IMG/VR virus record: IMGVR_UViG_3300009169_000032
Coordinates: 1-47,304 of that record
DNA length: 47,304 nt
Strand: one strand, 5' to 3'
DNA from: a virus
The notes beneath the pieces are model-generated. The model was not told where the DNA came from, made no database searches, and saw nothing but the letters and a program-made list of their open reading frames with translations. Position numbers and translations under genes: made by a program. Shown piece after piece: positions 1 to 7,488 of the stretch; position 1 is the first letter of the stretch; each line of letters opens with the position of its first letter.

Positions 1-311
1 TCTTTTATCTCAGGAATTTTAAATTTTTGTTTAAGTGCAAATTCCATAAATTCTAACTTTTTAGAATCCCAATCAGACCTTACTTTAATTCGTTGACCTA
101 TCTTTTTCACAACTGCAGGTATAGTAGTTTTTGCAATTTTTTCTCTAAAATCTCCCGGTGTATAATAAACACCATCAAGCATTTGATCATTATTACATTT
201 CATTGCAACATAATAATGTTCAACAGATGGATAAGTAATTCCCTGATGCTCTATTTTACAAGGATAAAAATTAGATAGAAAGTTATATCTACCTTCAAAT
301 TTAGTTATCAT
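1..311 (-). CDS. NADAR-family N-glycosidase (YbiA-like), C-terminus beyond window
   Basis: Reading leftwards from ATG at 311, the frame stays open to base 1 (103 codons). The N-terminus reads FEGRYNFLSNFYPCKI, then YPSVEHYYVAMK, the hallmark of NADAR/DUF1768 proteins (YbiA): an LSNF segment and a conserved SVEHYY Glu-His pair. Known family members cleave N-glycosidic bonds in riboflavin intermediates, and some remove ADP-ribose from guanine in nucleic acid or act beside DarT-type toxins. The start lies inside the end of the next upstream gene (11-base overlap), suggesting co-transcription. In a phage a role in undoing ADP-ribosylation is plausible but inferred. Family assignment is confident; substrate is unknown. 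Confidence 0.85.
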   Translation of the reverse strand, partial: MITKFEGRYNFLSNFYPCKIEHQGITYPSVEHYYVAMKCNNDQMLDGVYYTPGDFREKIAKTTIPAVVKKIGQRIKVRSDWDSKKLEFMEFALKQKFKIPEIK

Positions 312-606
312 TTAATATTCTATTTAATTTTATATCTCTACTCTCATATACACCAACATCAACCTTATCAAGAAGATTATGATCACTTATATTCAATAGC
401 AACTTAACATAATCTTCTGCTTCTTTTAAAGTATCTCTATACACTCGTTCACCATTCCAAGTATCATAAGAAGCATAAGTAAATTCTCTAAGATATACCC
501 ATTTAGTTTTTTTACTAAATAATCTTTTTCTTTCAACCATTATACCGAATTTATCTCTAACAACACCATTATAAAATGATGGTTCTTTTGTAATTTTATA
601 CGCCAT
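301..606 (-). CDS. Hypothetical protein, 101 aa
   Basis: ATG at 606, stop at 301, overlapping the NADAR start. The product is basic and aromatic-rich at the N-terminus (residues 1-60, with many K, R, Y and W) and more acidic at the C-terminus. No signal peptide, membrane segment or recognised domain is seen. Its first ~16 residues (MAYKITKEPSFYNGVV) recur as a broken copy at 1552-1600, so the 5' end has been duplicated. Function unknown. Confidence 0.75.
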   Translation of the reverse strand: MAYKITKEPSFYNGVVRDKFGIMVERKRLFSKKTKWVYLREFTYASYDTWNGERVYRDTLKEAEDYVKLLLNISDHNLLDKVDVGVYESRDIKLNRILNDN

Positions 607-651
607 ATAATTATATTATATAATAAAAAAAAGTTAGTTATTAAAAATAAA

Positions 652-1512
652 TTACTTATCTATCCATTCTTTTAATGTATTTAGATATTTATTATGTAGA
701 TTATAGTCTTTAGAACCATGTAAAAATAATAAATTATTAAAATTGTTATTAATTAAACCAATTCTATTATGTCTTGCTAAATTCCAACCATGACTTAAAA
801 TGAAATTATCTTCATCGATTCCTTCTTCTCTATGATTTATATCAAAATTTTTAAAATACTCTTCCTCATTATTAGAGGTTAATGCACCCTGAATAGTATA
901 ATCACTAAAATAATATGAACATAAAAAAATATCACCTAAGTTACTTAGTTTATCTCTCCAAATTAAACAATTAATAATAGACTCATCACCATAAGGATAA
1001 ACACTACTATCAAAGTTTTGGTAATGTAAATAAACTTCTTCAAAAAAAGAAAGACAATTCTTATTAAATAACATACAACAAGCCTGTACGTAGATATTAT
1101 CAAAATTACTATCAATAACACCTATTCTATTTTTTGCATCATTTAAGAAACTCATATCACAATAGTTTGGTTTAATATTAGGCCATATATAAAAATTATT
1201 AAATCTCTCGATAGGTAGTAGTGGATAGGTAGTAATAACATTATTCCATATTCTATCTATCTTATTAGTTACTAAACAATCATTATCCAACCAAACAATC
1301 TCATCATATGTTTCCAATGCTTTTAGACAAGAAAGAACTTTAAATATAAAAACATAAGAATGTTGCCAATTTTCAGGTTCCCATTTAATATCAAAATCTT
1401 CTGGACGATAAATAACTAAATCATATTTAGAAAATGAATTAATACTATCCTTTAAAACTTCTGATAGTTTTTCGTAAGTCTCACCTGCAGCAAATGTTAT
1501 AAAGGTTCTCAT
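652..1512 (-). CDS. Putative GT-A glycosyltransferase
   Basis: 286 aa. After an N-terminal Rossmann-like half there is YDEIVWLDNDCLV (about residues 69-81). It carries a D76-N-D78 DxD-type motif that in GT-A enzymes coordinates the metal and nucleotide sugar. A C-terminal LLFLHGSKD (about 262-270) resembles the conserved His near the end of GT8-like enzymes. No membrane segment, so probably cytoplasmic. It is one of three DxD glycosyltransferase-like genes in the window (others at 30193 and 40709). Acceptor unknown: host surface sugar, phage DNA or a Thr-rich virion protein are all possible. Family-level call is fairly secure, specificity is not. Confidence 0.7.
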   Translation of the reverse strand: MRTFITFAAGETYEKLSEVLKDSINSFSKYDLVIYRPEDFDIKWEPENWQHSYVFIFKVLSCLKALETYDEIVWLDNDCLVTNKIDRIWNNVITTYPLLPIERFNNFYIWPNIKPNYCDMSFLNDAKNRIGVIDSNFDNIYVQACCMLFNKNCLSFFEEVYLHYQNFDSSVYPYGDESIINCLIWRDKLSNLGDIFLCSYYFSDYTIQGALTSNNEEEYFKNFDINHREEGIDEDNFILSHGWNLARHNRIGLINNNFNNLLFLHGSKDYNLHNKYLNTLKEWIDK

Positions 1513-1551
1513 ATTTTAATTGTCTTTTTTTTATTAAGACGAATATTTCTT

Positions 1552-1600
1552 TAATAACACCATTATAAAACGATGGTTCTTTTTTAATTTTATAAGTCAT
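1552..1600 (-). pseudogene. Duplicated 5' end of the 301-606 gene
   Basis: Reading left from ATG at 1600 gives MTYKIKKEPSFYNGVI, nearly identical to the first 16 residues of the gene at 301-606. After that the similarity stops and the frame runs only ~40 codons, into the glycosyltransferase start. The AT-rich bases just upstream of the ATG are also alike in both places. This is a partial gene duplication or recombination scar, not a functional gene. Confidence 0.6.
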
Positions 1601-1620
1601 ATTGTTATAGTATATAAAAT

Positions 1621-1649
1621 AAAAAAGTCCATCATTTGTGGACTTTTTT
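1621..1649. terminator. Bidirectional rho-independent terminator
   Basis: An 11-bp stem (AAAAAAGTCCA / TGGACTTTTTT) with a 7-base loop, A-run on the left and T-run on the right. It could end leftward transcription coming from the region up to 2070. Confidence 0.7.
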
Positions 1650-1835
1650 GTTGTGGAGATGACGTTGTACTGCCCAACGTGTCTTTCCTAATTACGAATA
1701 ACAACTCGTTTACAGGTTTAGTAAATTTTTCTTAACTTACAAAATATTTAGTTTTTGAATCTCAAATTACTAACAAAAAAGTTTCACTTTTAAACTGGTG
1801 ACCACAGCTTGTAGAATTCTTAGAGTCTTATTTTA

Positions 1836-1995
1836 CTAAGCTACTAGATCCACTACTTGGATCATGTTGTTTTTAAGAGCCGCTACTAAATCTTCACGAG
1901 TTCCTACTTCATTTACGTTTCCGTTTAAAATTGTATCAACTAATTTATTAATCGGTCATTGTAGACCACCCGATACCTGCATCATTAACATAAGC
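1836..1995 (-). pseudogene. Decayed coding fragment, frame-disrupted
   Basis: Two abutting reading frames look coding but do not join. Bases 1995-1949 leftwards encode AYVNDAGIGWSTMTD and end in TAA TAA. The -1 alternative frame from 1955 encodes PINKLVDTILNGNVNEVGTR and continues through EDLVAALKNN to a TAG at 1836. No intact start exists for the second part. Base composition is visibly less AT-rich than neighbouring genes and resembles the capsid gene. A single-base change would fuse them into one ~55-residue C-terminus. I do not recognise the protein. It lies in the 558-base stretch 1513-2071, which otherwise holds the terminator at 1621, a small hairpin (ACGTTG..CAACGT near 1661-1681) and no intact gene. 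Confidence 0.5.
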
Positions 1996-2071
1996 TTAAA
2001 AAATCGATGCTATTAACATCCCCTTGTATTATTATATATATTATAATTAAAAAGTATAAAAAGTTTAATTA

Positions 2072-3376
2072 TTACTCTACGTTTTCTTCAAACCACTTGA
2101 TAACTAATTCTTTTGGAATAACATCACCATAATATTCTTTATATTGCTCTCCACCTTTTTTAATAACATAAGAAGTATCATCATTATTAATACTATCAAA
2201 ATATTTTATATAATCACTCACACTATTAAAATCTTGTCCTAATATACTTATTCCACCATCTTGATATGCCAACATTTTATACTCATTAGGATCAATATCA
2301 ACACCAAATATATTACCAAAATAAGTATTGATTTTATTTAAATCTTTAAAATCAAATCTAGTATCATCATAACCTTCAATTTGAATTAAAATATCATCTA
2401 AAATAGTAATCTTTATATCAGTTTCTTCAAACCAAGTATTAAATACTAAGGTATCAGTATTATAAGTATCATATTCTAATGTATTAGTGTGTAATAAGTC
2501 ATATTTATTTAATATTTTCTTAATACCATCTATAACTTTCTTATTAGCGAATCTATGTCTAGGTACAATATTATATTTAGGTTGAAAATATGTTACTTTT
2601 CTAACCGTTGGCAGTTTTTCCCATTGTACTTTACAAGCAGCTTCTAAAACTGATTTAGTATAAGATAAATCAACCCATTCAGTAACATAATGTTCTTTCC
2701 ATCCACCTGCACTAATATTAGTACACTCTGGTATAATATCCAAAAATGTTGCAGTGTCTGTATAATAAGCATTTGGATCTGGAATAGACTCAACACCAAA
2801 TTCTGTTAATTCATCACTTAAAGTGTCTGCAAATTCTTCTGAACAACAATATCTTGCTTTTTGTCTTCTTACAACAGAACCTTTTTCCTTTCTATCAAAT
2901 GCAACTGCTCTTTTAAATTGTTTGAAGAATTCAGGATTTGCCTTTAATGCGTTTTGAGAACCCCATAATCCACCACTTAAAATTGGTTCTTCACCAAGGA
3001 AGAAGTAATAAGTACCTGGTATACCTCTTTCTATCATTTTTAATAGAATAGTCATACCTAATTTATTATCACCACCTAAAATAGTTTTACCATCAGTTTT
3101 GATAATATCACCATCTATTACATGATTAACTTTTTCATATTTTTCACAATATGTATCTAAGTGTGTTGTGAACAAAGTTTCAGATTTACCTACTTGAATA
3201 TAATAATTTCCAATAGAATCTTTTTTATATCCTTTTGGTAAATATTTTTCTAATTTGGTCTCATGACCATAAGGAATTGTATATTCAGTTAACTTTAAGA
3301 ATGTATCTGTAAAATCATCACCAGTTAGTTTAAGTTTACTTTTATTAAATAAACCTTCATTTATATTTTCTTTCAT
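2072..3376 (-). CDS. M20/M28-like zinc metallohydrolase, copy 1
   Basis: 434 aa from ATG at 3376; an upstream TTG would add five residues but is less likely. Metal-site motifs occur in family order: H72-L-D74 in TTHLDT, D103 in GGDNKLG, the E129-E130 pair in LGEE, D161 in AFDRK and H229 in GWKEHY. This is the pattern of co-catalytic zinc peptidases and deacylases. It is about 40% alike by eye to the gene at 3895-5241 through the catalytic core, so the two are tandem paralogs, with a small acidic gene between. The N-terminus MKENINEGLF has an I-N-E/G end like other leaders in this window, so packaging in the capsid is possible. Substrate unknown. Confidence 0.75.
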   Translation of the reverse strand: MKENINEGLFNKSKLKLTGDDFTDTFLKLTEYTIPYGHETKLEKYLPKGYKKDSIGNYYIQVGKSETLFTTHLDTYCEKYEKVNHVIDGDIIKTDGKTILGGDNKLGMTILLKMIERGIPGTYYFFLGEEPILSGGLWGSQNALKANPEFFKQFKRAVAFDRKEKGSVVRRQKARYCCSEEFADTLSDELTEFGVESIPDPNAYYTDTATFLDIIPECTNISAGGWKEHYVTEWVDLSYTKSVLEAACKVQWEKLPTVRKVTYFQPKYNIVPRHRFANKKVIDGIKKILNKYDLLHTNTLEYDTYNTDTLVFNTWFEETDIKITILDDILIQIEGYDDTRFDFKDLNKINTYFGNIFGVDIDPNEYKMLAYQDGGISILGQDFNSVSDYIKYFDSINNDDTSYVIKKGGEQYKEYYGDVIPKELVIKWFEENVE

Positions 3377-3404
3377 ATTACAAATATACAATATTATTTT
3401 TTAA

Positions 3405-3893
3405 TTAAAAAGGTTCATCATTACTTTGTTCTTCATCATCATAATTATCTTCCAAACCTTCATTAAGATAAAAGTTAAATTCTAATATAGTCTCACCCTT
3501 TGTTGTTTGATACATATTAAATTCAGAATCATATTGTGGTATAATATCTGTTTTTAAATGATATAAAACATCAAAAATACCTCTAACATTACTTAATCTT
3601 TCTTTTGTTAACATAACTACTGATATACATATATCAAATTTTCTATTTTCAACAAAAAAATCTTCAATACCCTTATTTCTTAAAGTATTTCTAAGTAAGT
3701 ATAGAATATGTTCCATACCATCGTCAATATTAGTATTACCACCATAATATTCATCATCATAGTAATCTTTATCAGATCTAGTTTCATCAGTATCTGCATC
3801 CCAAGGATGATGATCATCACTCCAGTCTTGTTCTTGTTGCTCCCAAGATTCATCATCAACTCTTTCTATAAATTTCTTATATTTGTGTATCAT
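3405..3893 (-). CDS. Acidic hypothetical protein with packaging-leader-like N-terminus
   Basis: 162 aa. Begins MIHKYKKFIERVDDE, a basic-aromatic helix ending in F-I-E, similar to the MK..K.F.NE leaders of other minus-strand genes here. Residues 15-60 are extremely acidic and rich in D, E, W, Y and H. Residues 60-145 look globular (LLRNTLRNKG, ISVVMLTKERL), and the tail is acidic again. It sits between two metallohydrolase paralogs with tiny gaps (28 and 1 bases), so is probably co-transcribed. No recognised domain. Confidence 0.7.
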   Translation of the reverse strand: MIHKYKKFIERVDDESWEQQEQDWSDDHHPWDADTDETRSDKDYYDDEYYGGNTNIDDGMEHILYLLRNTLRNKGIEDFFVENRKFDICISVVMLTKERLSNVRGIFDVLYHLKTDIIPQYDSEFNMYQTTKGETILEFNFYLNEGLEDNYDDEEQSNDEPF

Positions 3894-3894
3894 A

Positions 3895-5241
3895 TTATTT
3901 TAATTCTATTTTGATGTATGTTTCCTCAAAAATAACGTAAGGATCTATAACATTATATCTATCTAATATATTATTAACTTGGTTAAGTGTATCATTTATT
4001 GTTTTAACATCAGAACTGTCTAAATCTAATTTAATAAAAACTCTATCGTCTTTACCAACTATCTTTACTTCCAGACCAAATACATATCTTTTAACTTGAT
4101 TAATTAATATTTTATGTTTTCTTACTATTTCACTATTTATACCTACTTTTCTAACCGATGGTAGATTTTTCCAATCAACATTTATAGATGCTTTAGCCAA
4201 TTTTTCTAAATAAGTAATATTTTGTATTTCTTTACCAGTATGTTCATTATTATAACCAACCGATATATTAGTACATTCTGAAATATCATCAATAAATGAT
4301 GCAGAATCTGTAAATATTCCAGTATCATCTAATGCCAATCTCAAACCACCTTTACTATACTCTCTAGAAAGTGCATTACCAAATTCAGTAGAACAACACT
4401 CTCTACCATATTGTGAGGTAATAATTGATGTTGTTTTTCTTCTATCAAAAGAAATACATCTTTTTATATCTTTTAAATAATCGGTATCATCAAATACATC
4501 CGCTAGTTTACGTGATCCAATACCACCTCTTTCTTCACCTACGAAGAAATAATAAAGTCCTGGTACATTATGTGCCATCATATAAAGCATAACTGCAACA
4601 CCAGATTTATCATCAGCACCTAAAATACTTGAACCATCCGTATAAATATATTCATCACCGTCTATTATCTTAGATAATAAATTAGTAGGTACTTGTTTTC
4701 TATCAGCAGTGTCTAAGTGAGAAGTAAACATTGTTTTTTCATCACCAGGAATTATTTTATAATAGTTACCGTGTATATCTTCTGTTAAATTAGGAAGAAA
4801 TTTTAATACTTCTTCTTCATGACCCATTGGATAAGTCATTGTAACCATTGATAAAAATGTTGATCTAACATCTTTGGGTTTATAAATAAATGGTTGGTGT
4901 TCAACCGGAGTACCAACTACACCTACTTCACCTTTTTTAATCTTATTATAAGCAACACTAAATTCCAAAATTTCTTTATCATCAACATCATCAAAATATG
5001 CCTTTGTAAATCTATTAATTGATAAAGTTGTTTTCTTTCCTTTAATTGTAGCATTAAAGCAATTATCAATGTCAGAAACATCTAAATAGTATATCCCTAA
5101 TGAATTTTCATATGGTGTTTTAGTACCAGTTATCCACATAATTTCATAAGCGAGAAGATTATCATAATCATCTTCTATTTCTGAAATTACCTTTACTAGT
5201 TTTGGTGAAAATTTTATACCAAAATCTTTATTATTCGCCAT
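3895..5241 (-). CDS. M20/M28-like zinc metallohydrolase, copy 2, with N-terminal extension
   Basis: 448 aa. Catalytic motifs are complete: H175-L-D177 (SHLDT), D210-D211 (GADDKSG), E236-E237 (GEER), D266 (SFDRR) and H334 (NNEH). Compared with the paralog at 2072-3376 it carries about 110 extra N-terminal residues of unknown fold before the shared TYPMGHEEEVLKFLP segment. Shared landmarks CCS-EF (282-287) and NLPSVRK near residue 357 confirm paralogy. Family members hydrolyse peptide or amide bonds with two zinc ions. A tandem pair in a phage is unusual. Substrate cannot be told from sequence. Confidence 0.75.
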   Translation of the reverse strand: MANNKDFGIKFSPKLVKVISEIEDDYDNLLAYEIMWITGTKTPYENSLGIYYLDVSDIDNCFNATIKGKKTTLSINRFTKAYFDDVDDKEILEFSVAYNKIKKGEVGVVGTPVEHQPFIYKPKDVRSTFLSMVTMTYPMGHEEEVLKFLPNLTEDIHGNYYKIIPGDEKTMFTSHLDTADRKQVPTNLLSKIIDGDEYIYTDGSSILGADDKSGVAVMLYMMAHNVPGLYYFFVGEERGGIGSRKLADVFDDTDYLKDIKRCISFDRRKTTSIITSQYGRECCSTEFGNALSREYSKGGLRLALDDTGIFTDSASFIDDISECTNISVGYNNEHTGKEIQNITYLEKLAKASINVDWKNLPSVRKVGINSEIVRKHKILINQVKRYVFGLEVKIVGKDDRVFIKLDLDSSDVKTINDTLNQVNNILDRYNVIDPYVIFEETYIKIELK

Positions 5242-5272
5242 TTTATATTTATATTTTATCTATATATTAATA

Positions 5273-5665
5273 TTATATTACAACATCGTGTGAATTTTTA
5301 TAATCAACTTTTACTTGACCATCATTCAAACCAGGTTCTTTTTTTACAAATTTTCTTTTACAATAAACAACAGTAGCTTTTTGTGTAGCATCTGCTTTAC
5401 TATTTTGTTTAGCAACTGCCGCAACTGCCTTTATTAACTCAGGTGTAGGTAAATTTTCTCTTACTACAATAACAACATGACTACCTGGAACTCCTTTAGT
5501 ATGCATCCATATATCATTATCATCTGCCATGTTAAATGTTAAATGGTCATTAGATTTTGCATCTTTACCCAAATATACGATAAATCCGTCATTATCCATT
5601 TGTTTTATATTAGGAAATTTATTTTTCTTTCCTTCATTGAATGATTTAAAATTCTTTACTTTCAT
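5273..5665 (-). CDS. Free-standing NFACT-R (DUF814) domain protein
   Basis: 130 aa from ATG at 5665; an upstream TTG would lengthen it by nine residues. Residues 26-66 read GFIVYLGKDAKSNDHLTFNM, then D51-I-W-M-H55 and PGSHV, matching the NFACT-R domain of RqcH/Tae2/NEMF ribosome-quality-control proteins. The tail has KFVKKEPGLNDGQVKV as in that domain. The NFACT-N, HhH and coiled-coil parts of RqcH are absent. The first residues, MKVKNFKSFNEG, look like a T4-type capsid-targeting leader ending F-N-E/G, so the protein may be packaged and injected. Role in the host ribosome-rescue pathway is inference. A terminator lies just upstream, so it probably has its own promoter or depends on read-through. 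Confidence 0.8.
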   Translation of the reverse strand: MKVKNFKSFNEGKKNKFPNIKQMDNDGFIVYLGKDAKSNDHLTFNMADDNDIWMHTKGVPGSHVVIVVRENLPTPELIKAVAAVAKQNSKADATQKATVVYCKRKFVKKEPGLNDGQVKVDYKNSHDVVI

Positions 5666-5690
5666 TATGTATATATAAATTATATAAAAC

Positions 5691-5719
5691 AAAAAAGACT
5701 CCTAAAAGGAGTCTTTTTT
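5691..5719. terminator. Terminator after the major capsid gene
   Basis: GACTCCT-AAA-AGGAGTC, a perfect 7-bp stem with 3-base loop, flanked by an A-run and a T-run, so usable in both directions. It sits 17 bases beyond the capsid gene stop and should end its leftward transcript. Confidence 0.8.
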
Positions 5720-5735
5720 TATAATTAATTAATTA

Positions 5736-7400
5736 TTAGTTAAGTAATTGAGCAGCATCTGTAACTACAAGAGTCATAAATTGCTTTTGAGGGTACCAAC
5801 CCACTTCTGCAACAGCATATCTTGATCTAAGTAACATTCTTGGAGCAAATGTAGCCTCAGAGATAACTGAGATAGATTGTGCCATCAAGTAAGGTACGAA
5901 GATGATACCTGGTTGATCAGGGTTATTTTTTCTACCAAGAACGATTCTGTTATCGTTATATTTCATGTATGGATCAACATAGATAGAAATATCTCCGATA
6001 GAACCAACTGGGTAAAGTTGACCTTGAGAGTTCATTTTAGATTTAACTGGGTTAATTGTGTAACCAGCAATATCTTGTAATGATGCAGCTAAACCTCCAT
6101 TAGTAATTAAATACTGTGCAGGTCCAACACGTCCTTCAGTTGCGATGTAGTTAGAAGCGTGAGCAATTTTCGTGATCAATTTTCTTTGTACAGCGTGAGT
6201 AGTTTCTCCACCTAATGAAGTACCTGTAGCATAGTTAGTATTTAAATCAAAGATAGAAACACCTGAACCATTCAATGGTGCACTAGTTCTGTTCAATGTT
6301 CCCATTTCAAAGATTTTAGCAACAATTTGTTTAGAGATTGTTTGAGACAATTCATTAACAAGGATTGATTCCATTTTTTGAACGATATCCATACCTGTGT
6401 TAGCTTTGATGTCTTCAATTTCTGTTCTTCTTAATGCTGAAGATATTTCAATAGTACCAACTGCAATAGTTTTAGAAGAAATTTTTGGTCCAATAACACC
6501 TGAGTAAGATTGGTCATCTGATAATCTATCCATTGGATAAGCTCCTGCAGCAGATCCTGTAAGAGAAGAAGTCCAGTTTGCAGAGAAACCTGGAATATGA
6601 TCTTCCAATGCAGATACTAATTGTATTTCAGATACAGTAACCGAAACTGTTCCGATATAAAGTATTTGAGATGTCATAGAACCTGTTTGGTTGAATGTGT
6701 TTTTAGTTGCATCAAATGCAAATGTATTAAATTGACCTGCAGTATTTGCTTGTCTGTAAGATCTAAACATTGGCAATCCATCGATACGAGAGAATCCTAA
6801 GAATTCAACAATGCCTGCTTTAGATCCAGTTGGCTCAGAATAAGTAACAGCACTTGAAGTACCGATATTTAAAAATACTCTACCACCTACTAAACCACCT
6901 TGATTCTGTGTAATTGTACCAGAATTAGTTGCACCAGCCAATAAAGCAGATGCTGTAGTACCTACATTGATTTTGAAAACTTGTGGTCTTTCACCACTTG
7001 CCAAATCAACATCATCATATTGAAAGTCAATATAAAGTAAATCTAATTTAGGACCTGGAGTTGGTTTAACAGCAACTAAGTCTAAACCGATTGTTTGAGC
7101 AGCAATTTTCATTGCAACTGGTAACAAGTTTTGTCCAACATCACCTGAACCTGGAGTTCCTGTGTAAGCACCACCTAAAGCAGCACCTAAAGTTGATCCA
7201 GCAGGACCACCCAAAATTGGGTTAACAACATTTCCCATACCTGCAACGTTTGTACCGTTTACGTATGCGTTCTCGTTGATAGAGTGGAATTCAGCATATT
7301 CTGACATCCATTCAATTCTATCTTCCGAAACTCCCATGTTTTCCAACACTGGAGACCATTTTTTCATGGCTTTTTGATTATCTATTCTAATTTGTGACAT
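5736..7400 (-). CDS. 23: Major capsid protein (T4 gp23-like)
   Basis: 554 aa (T4 gp23 is 521). The N-terminus KWSPVLENMGVSEDRIEWMS corresponds to the gp23 N-terminal arm. LLPVAMKIAAQTIGLDLVAVKPTPGP (about 92-117) matches the conserved gp23 N-terminal block, and the segment from KTIAVGTIEISSALRR through MDIVQKMESILVNEL corresponds to the gp23 long-helix region. I41-N-E43 is a likely prohead-protease site (T4 consensus L/I-x-E), which would remove 43 residues. Codon use is less AT-rich than neighbours, as expected for the most abundant virion protein. It follows the protease-scaffold gene by 88 bases, has a late-promoter-like element at 7473-7487, and is followed by a strong terminator. Confidence 0.93.
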   Translation of the reverse strand: MSQIRIDNQKAMKKWSPVLENMGVSEDRIEWMSEYAEFHSINENAYVNGTNVAGMGNVVNPILGGPAGSTLGAALGGAYTGTPGSGDVGQNLLPVAMKIAAQTIGLDLVAVKPTPGPKLDLLYIDFQYDDVDLASGERPQVFKINVGTTASALLAGATNSGTITQNQGGLVGGRVFLNIGTSSAVTYSEPTGSKAGIVEFLGFSRIDGLPMFRSYRQANTAGQFNTFAFDATKNTFNQTGSMTSQILYIGTVSVTVSEIQLVSALEDHIPGFSANWTSSLTGSAAGAYPMDRLSDDQSYSGVIGPKISSKTIAVGTIEISSALRRTEIEDIKANTGMDIVQKMESILVNELSQTISKQIVAKIFEMGTLNRTSAPLNGSGVSIFDLNTNYATGTSLGGETTHAVQRKLITKIAHASNYIATEGRVGPAQYLITNGGLAASLQDIAGYTINPVKSKMNSQGQLYPVGSIGDISIYVDPYMKYNDNRIVLGRKNNPDQPGIIFVPYLMAQSISVISEATFAPRMLLRSRYAVAEVGWYPQKQFMTLVVTDAAQLLN

Positions 7401-7472
7401 AATAATTTTATTTTTTTTTGTTTTTTTTATGTTATCTATATATAAACCCTGTTTTTACTGTTTTTTGTAAGT

Positions 7473-7487
7473 GTGGATTTTTTATAG
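7473..7487 (-). promoter_or_regulatory. Candidate late promoter of the capsid gene
   Basis: On the minus strand CTATAAAAAATCCAC lies between the protease-scaffold stop and the capsid start, 72 bases before the ATG. The same 15-base sequence occurs upstream of the protease-scaffold gene and a close variant upstream of the portal gene. TATAAAAA differs at one position from the T4 late promoter TATAAATA, and a gp55-like sigma factor is encoded at 16099. Confidence 0.5.
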
Positions 7488-7488
7488 A

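Noticed and set aside
1689-1735. Minus-strand peptide KPVNELLFVIRKD resembling a PVKELFWVIQ-like element of nucleocytoplasmic virus capsids.
   Set aside because: Too short, in a frame-broken relic, and the whole window is T4-like phage; chance similarity is more likely.
1660-1810. Possible tRNA or other structured RNA because of hairpins and higher GC.
   Set aside because: No cloverleaf, no TpsiC-like GTTCRA arm and no CCA end could be assembled.
5229-5250. TATAAATA just before the second metallohydrolase start on the minus strand.
   Set aside because: Only about five bases from the ATG and expected by chance in such AT-rich DNA.
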